Shown: positions 6,456-6,845 of the stretch, piece by piece
Numbering within the stretch: the first letter of the stretch is position 1
Layout: each line of letters begins with the position of its first letter
From: an uncultured Oscillibacter sp.
Lineage (GTDB): Bacteria; Bacillota; Clostridia; Oscillospirales; Oscillospiraceae
NCBI GenBank assembly: GCA_937884915.1
Contig: CALAAN010000138.1
Coordinates: forward strand, 1 to 6,845
Direction of reading: 5' to 3'
Length of the DNA: 6,845 bases
Made by a program: the position numbers and the translations under genes
The notes under the pieces: generated by a model
The model's input: only the letters and a program-made list of their open reading frames with translations
The model's database searches: none
What the model was told of the DNA's origin: nothing

Positions 6456-6845
6456 ATGGGCATGACAATGACGCAGAAAATTCTCGCAAAACACGCGGGA
6501 CTTGAGAGCGTGCGCGCGGGACAGCTCATCCAGGCAAAGCTCGACCTCGTCCTCGGCAACGACATCACCACCCCCGTGGCCATCAACGAATTTGAGTCCG
6601 CGGGCTTTGAAAAGGTCTTCGACAAGAGCCGCATCGCGATGGTGATGGACCACTTCGCGCCGAACAAGGACATCAAGTCCGCTACGCAGTGCAAGCAGTG
6701 CCGCACCTTCGCCCGCCGCTTCGACATCGACCACTTCTACGACGTCGGCACGATGGGCATCGAGCACGCGCTGCTGCCCGAGCAGGGGCTCGTCGCCCCG
6801 GGCGAGGCCGTGATCGGCGCGGACTCCCACACCTGCACCTACGGC
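6456..6845 (+). CDS. leuC: 3-isopropylmalate dehydratase large subunit (3' end cut by window edge)
   Basis: Aconitase-family subunit that, with LeuD, isomerises 2-isopropylmalate to 3-isopropylmalate, the step after LeuA. The 130 visible residues begin MGMTMTQKILAKHAGL and include NDITTPVAINEF (35-46), VMDHFAPNKD (63-72) and GADSHTCTYG (121-130). The last is the conserved Asp-Ser-His-Thr substrate-site segment. The cysteine in it is not a cluster ligand; the three [4Fe-4S] cysteines of the family come later, outside the window. The sequence resembles the shorter LeuC/HacA-type subunits of about 420 residues found in clostridia and archaea rather than the E. coli form. AAGGAG (6441-6446), directly after the leuA stop, is 9 bases before this ATG; in-frame ATGs at 6462 and 6468 are less well placed. 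It is co-transcribed with leuA, and leuD is expected next. Confidence 0.93.
   Translation, partial: MGMTMTQKILAKHAGLESVRAGQLIQAKLDLVLGNDITTPVAINEFESAGFEKVFDKSRIAMVMDHFAPNKDIKSATQCKQCRTFARRFDIDHFYDVGTMGIEHALLPEQGLVAPGEAVIGADSHTCTYG

Noticed and set aside
4959..6830. A 623-codon open frame on the minus strand, antisense to leuA and leuC
   Set aside because: It mirrors two well-recognised genes, and its translation is rich in Asp, Val, His, Ala and Arg without any motif. Long antisense frames are expected when codons are strongly G/C-ending.
6832..6834. Cysteine in GADSHTCTYG of LeuC as an iron-sulfur ligand
   Set aside because: In the aconitase family this segment is part of the substrate site. 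The three cluster cysteines are found well downstream, beyond the window.
1..6845. A novel defence, mobile or other undescribed multi-gene system
   Set aside because: Every gene belongs to a recognisable family with a normal arrangement. There are no direct repeats, transposase or integrase genes, attachment-like sites or CRISPR-like arrays. The MarR/EFR1 pair is the only accessory-looking unit.

Overview
This 6,845-base window looks like an ordinary chromosomal segment of a GC-rich Firmicute, most likely of the class Clostridia (Oscillospiraceae-like). That placement is an inference. It rests on a T-box leader in front of leuA, an EFR1-type flavodoxin/ferredoxin protein (a family common in gut anaerobes), strong AGGAGG-type ribosome binding sites, sigma-A-like promoters, and coding regions rich in G and C at third positions. 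No species can be named from the sequence alone.

Layout from left to right: (1) the C-terminal two thirds or so of the membrane AAA+ zinc protease FtsH, cut by the left edge, followed by a hairpin terminator. (2) A monocistronic sodium-dependent amino acid transporter of the NSS family (11 predicted helices) with its own promoter. It ends at a hairpin flanked by an A tract and a T tract, which can stop transcription from both sides. (3) Convergent with it, on the minus strand, an EFR1-family protein: a flavodoxin-like domain fused to two [4Fe-4S] ferredoxin motifs. (4) Divergent from that gene, a MarR-family regulator. The shared intergenic region contains a MarR-like palindrome at the predicted start of the EFR1 transcript. 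(5) A consensus promoter, a complete T-box riboswitch and its terminator. (6) leuA (2-isopropylmalate synthase), followed 15 bases later by the start of leuC, which runs off the right edge. This is the head of a leucine biosynthesis operon, presumably continuing with leuD and leuB.

Functionally, the leu operon is controlled by attenuation. Uncharged tRNA should pair with the specifier loop and with the UGGU of the T-box bulge, stabilise the antiterminator and let leuA-leuC be transcribed. The MarR/EFR1 pair looks like a small self-contained switch in which a regulator controls a redox protein. The ftsH and transporter genes appear independent. I see no mobile element, CRISPR array, tRNA, rRNA or defence system, and no convincing undescribed system. 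The points most worth a second look are the choice of T-box specifier codon, the putative MarR operator, and a perfect inverted repeat built over the -35 box of the leu promoter.
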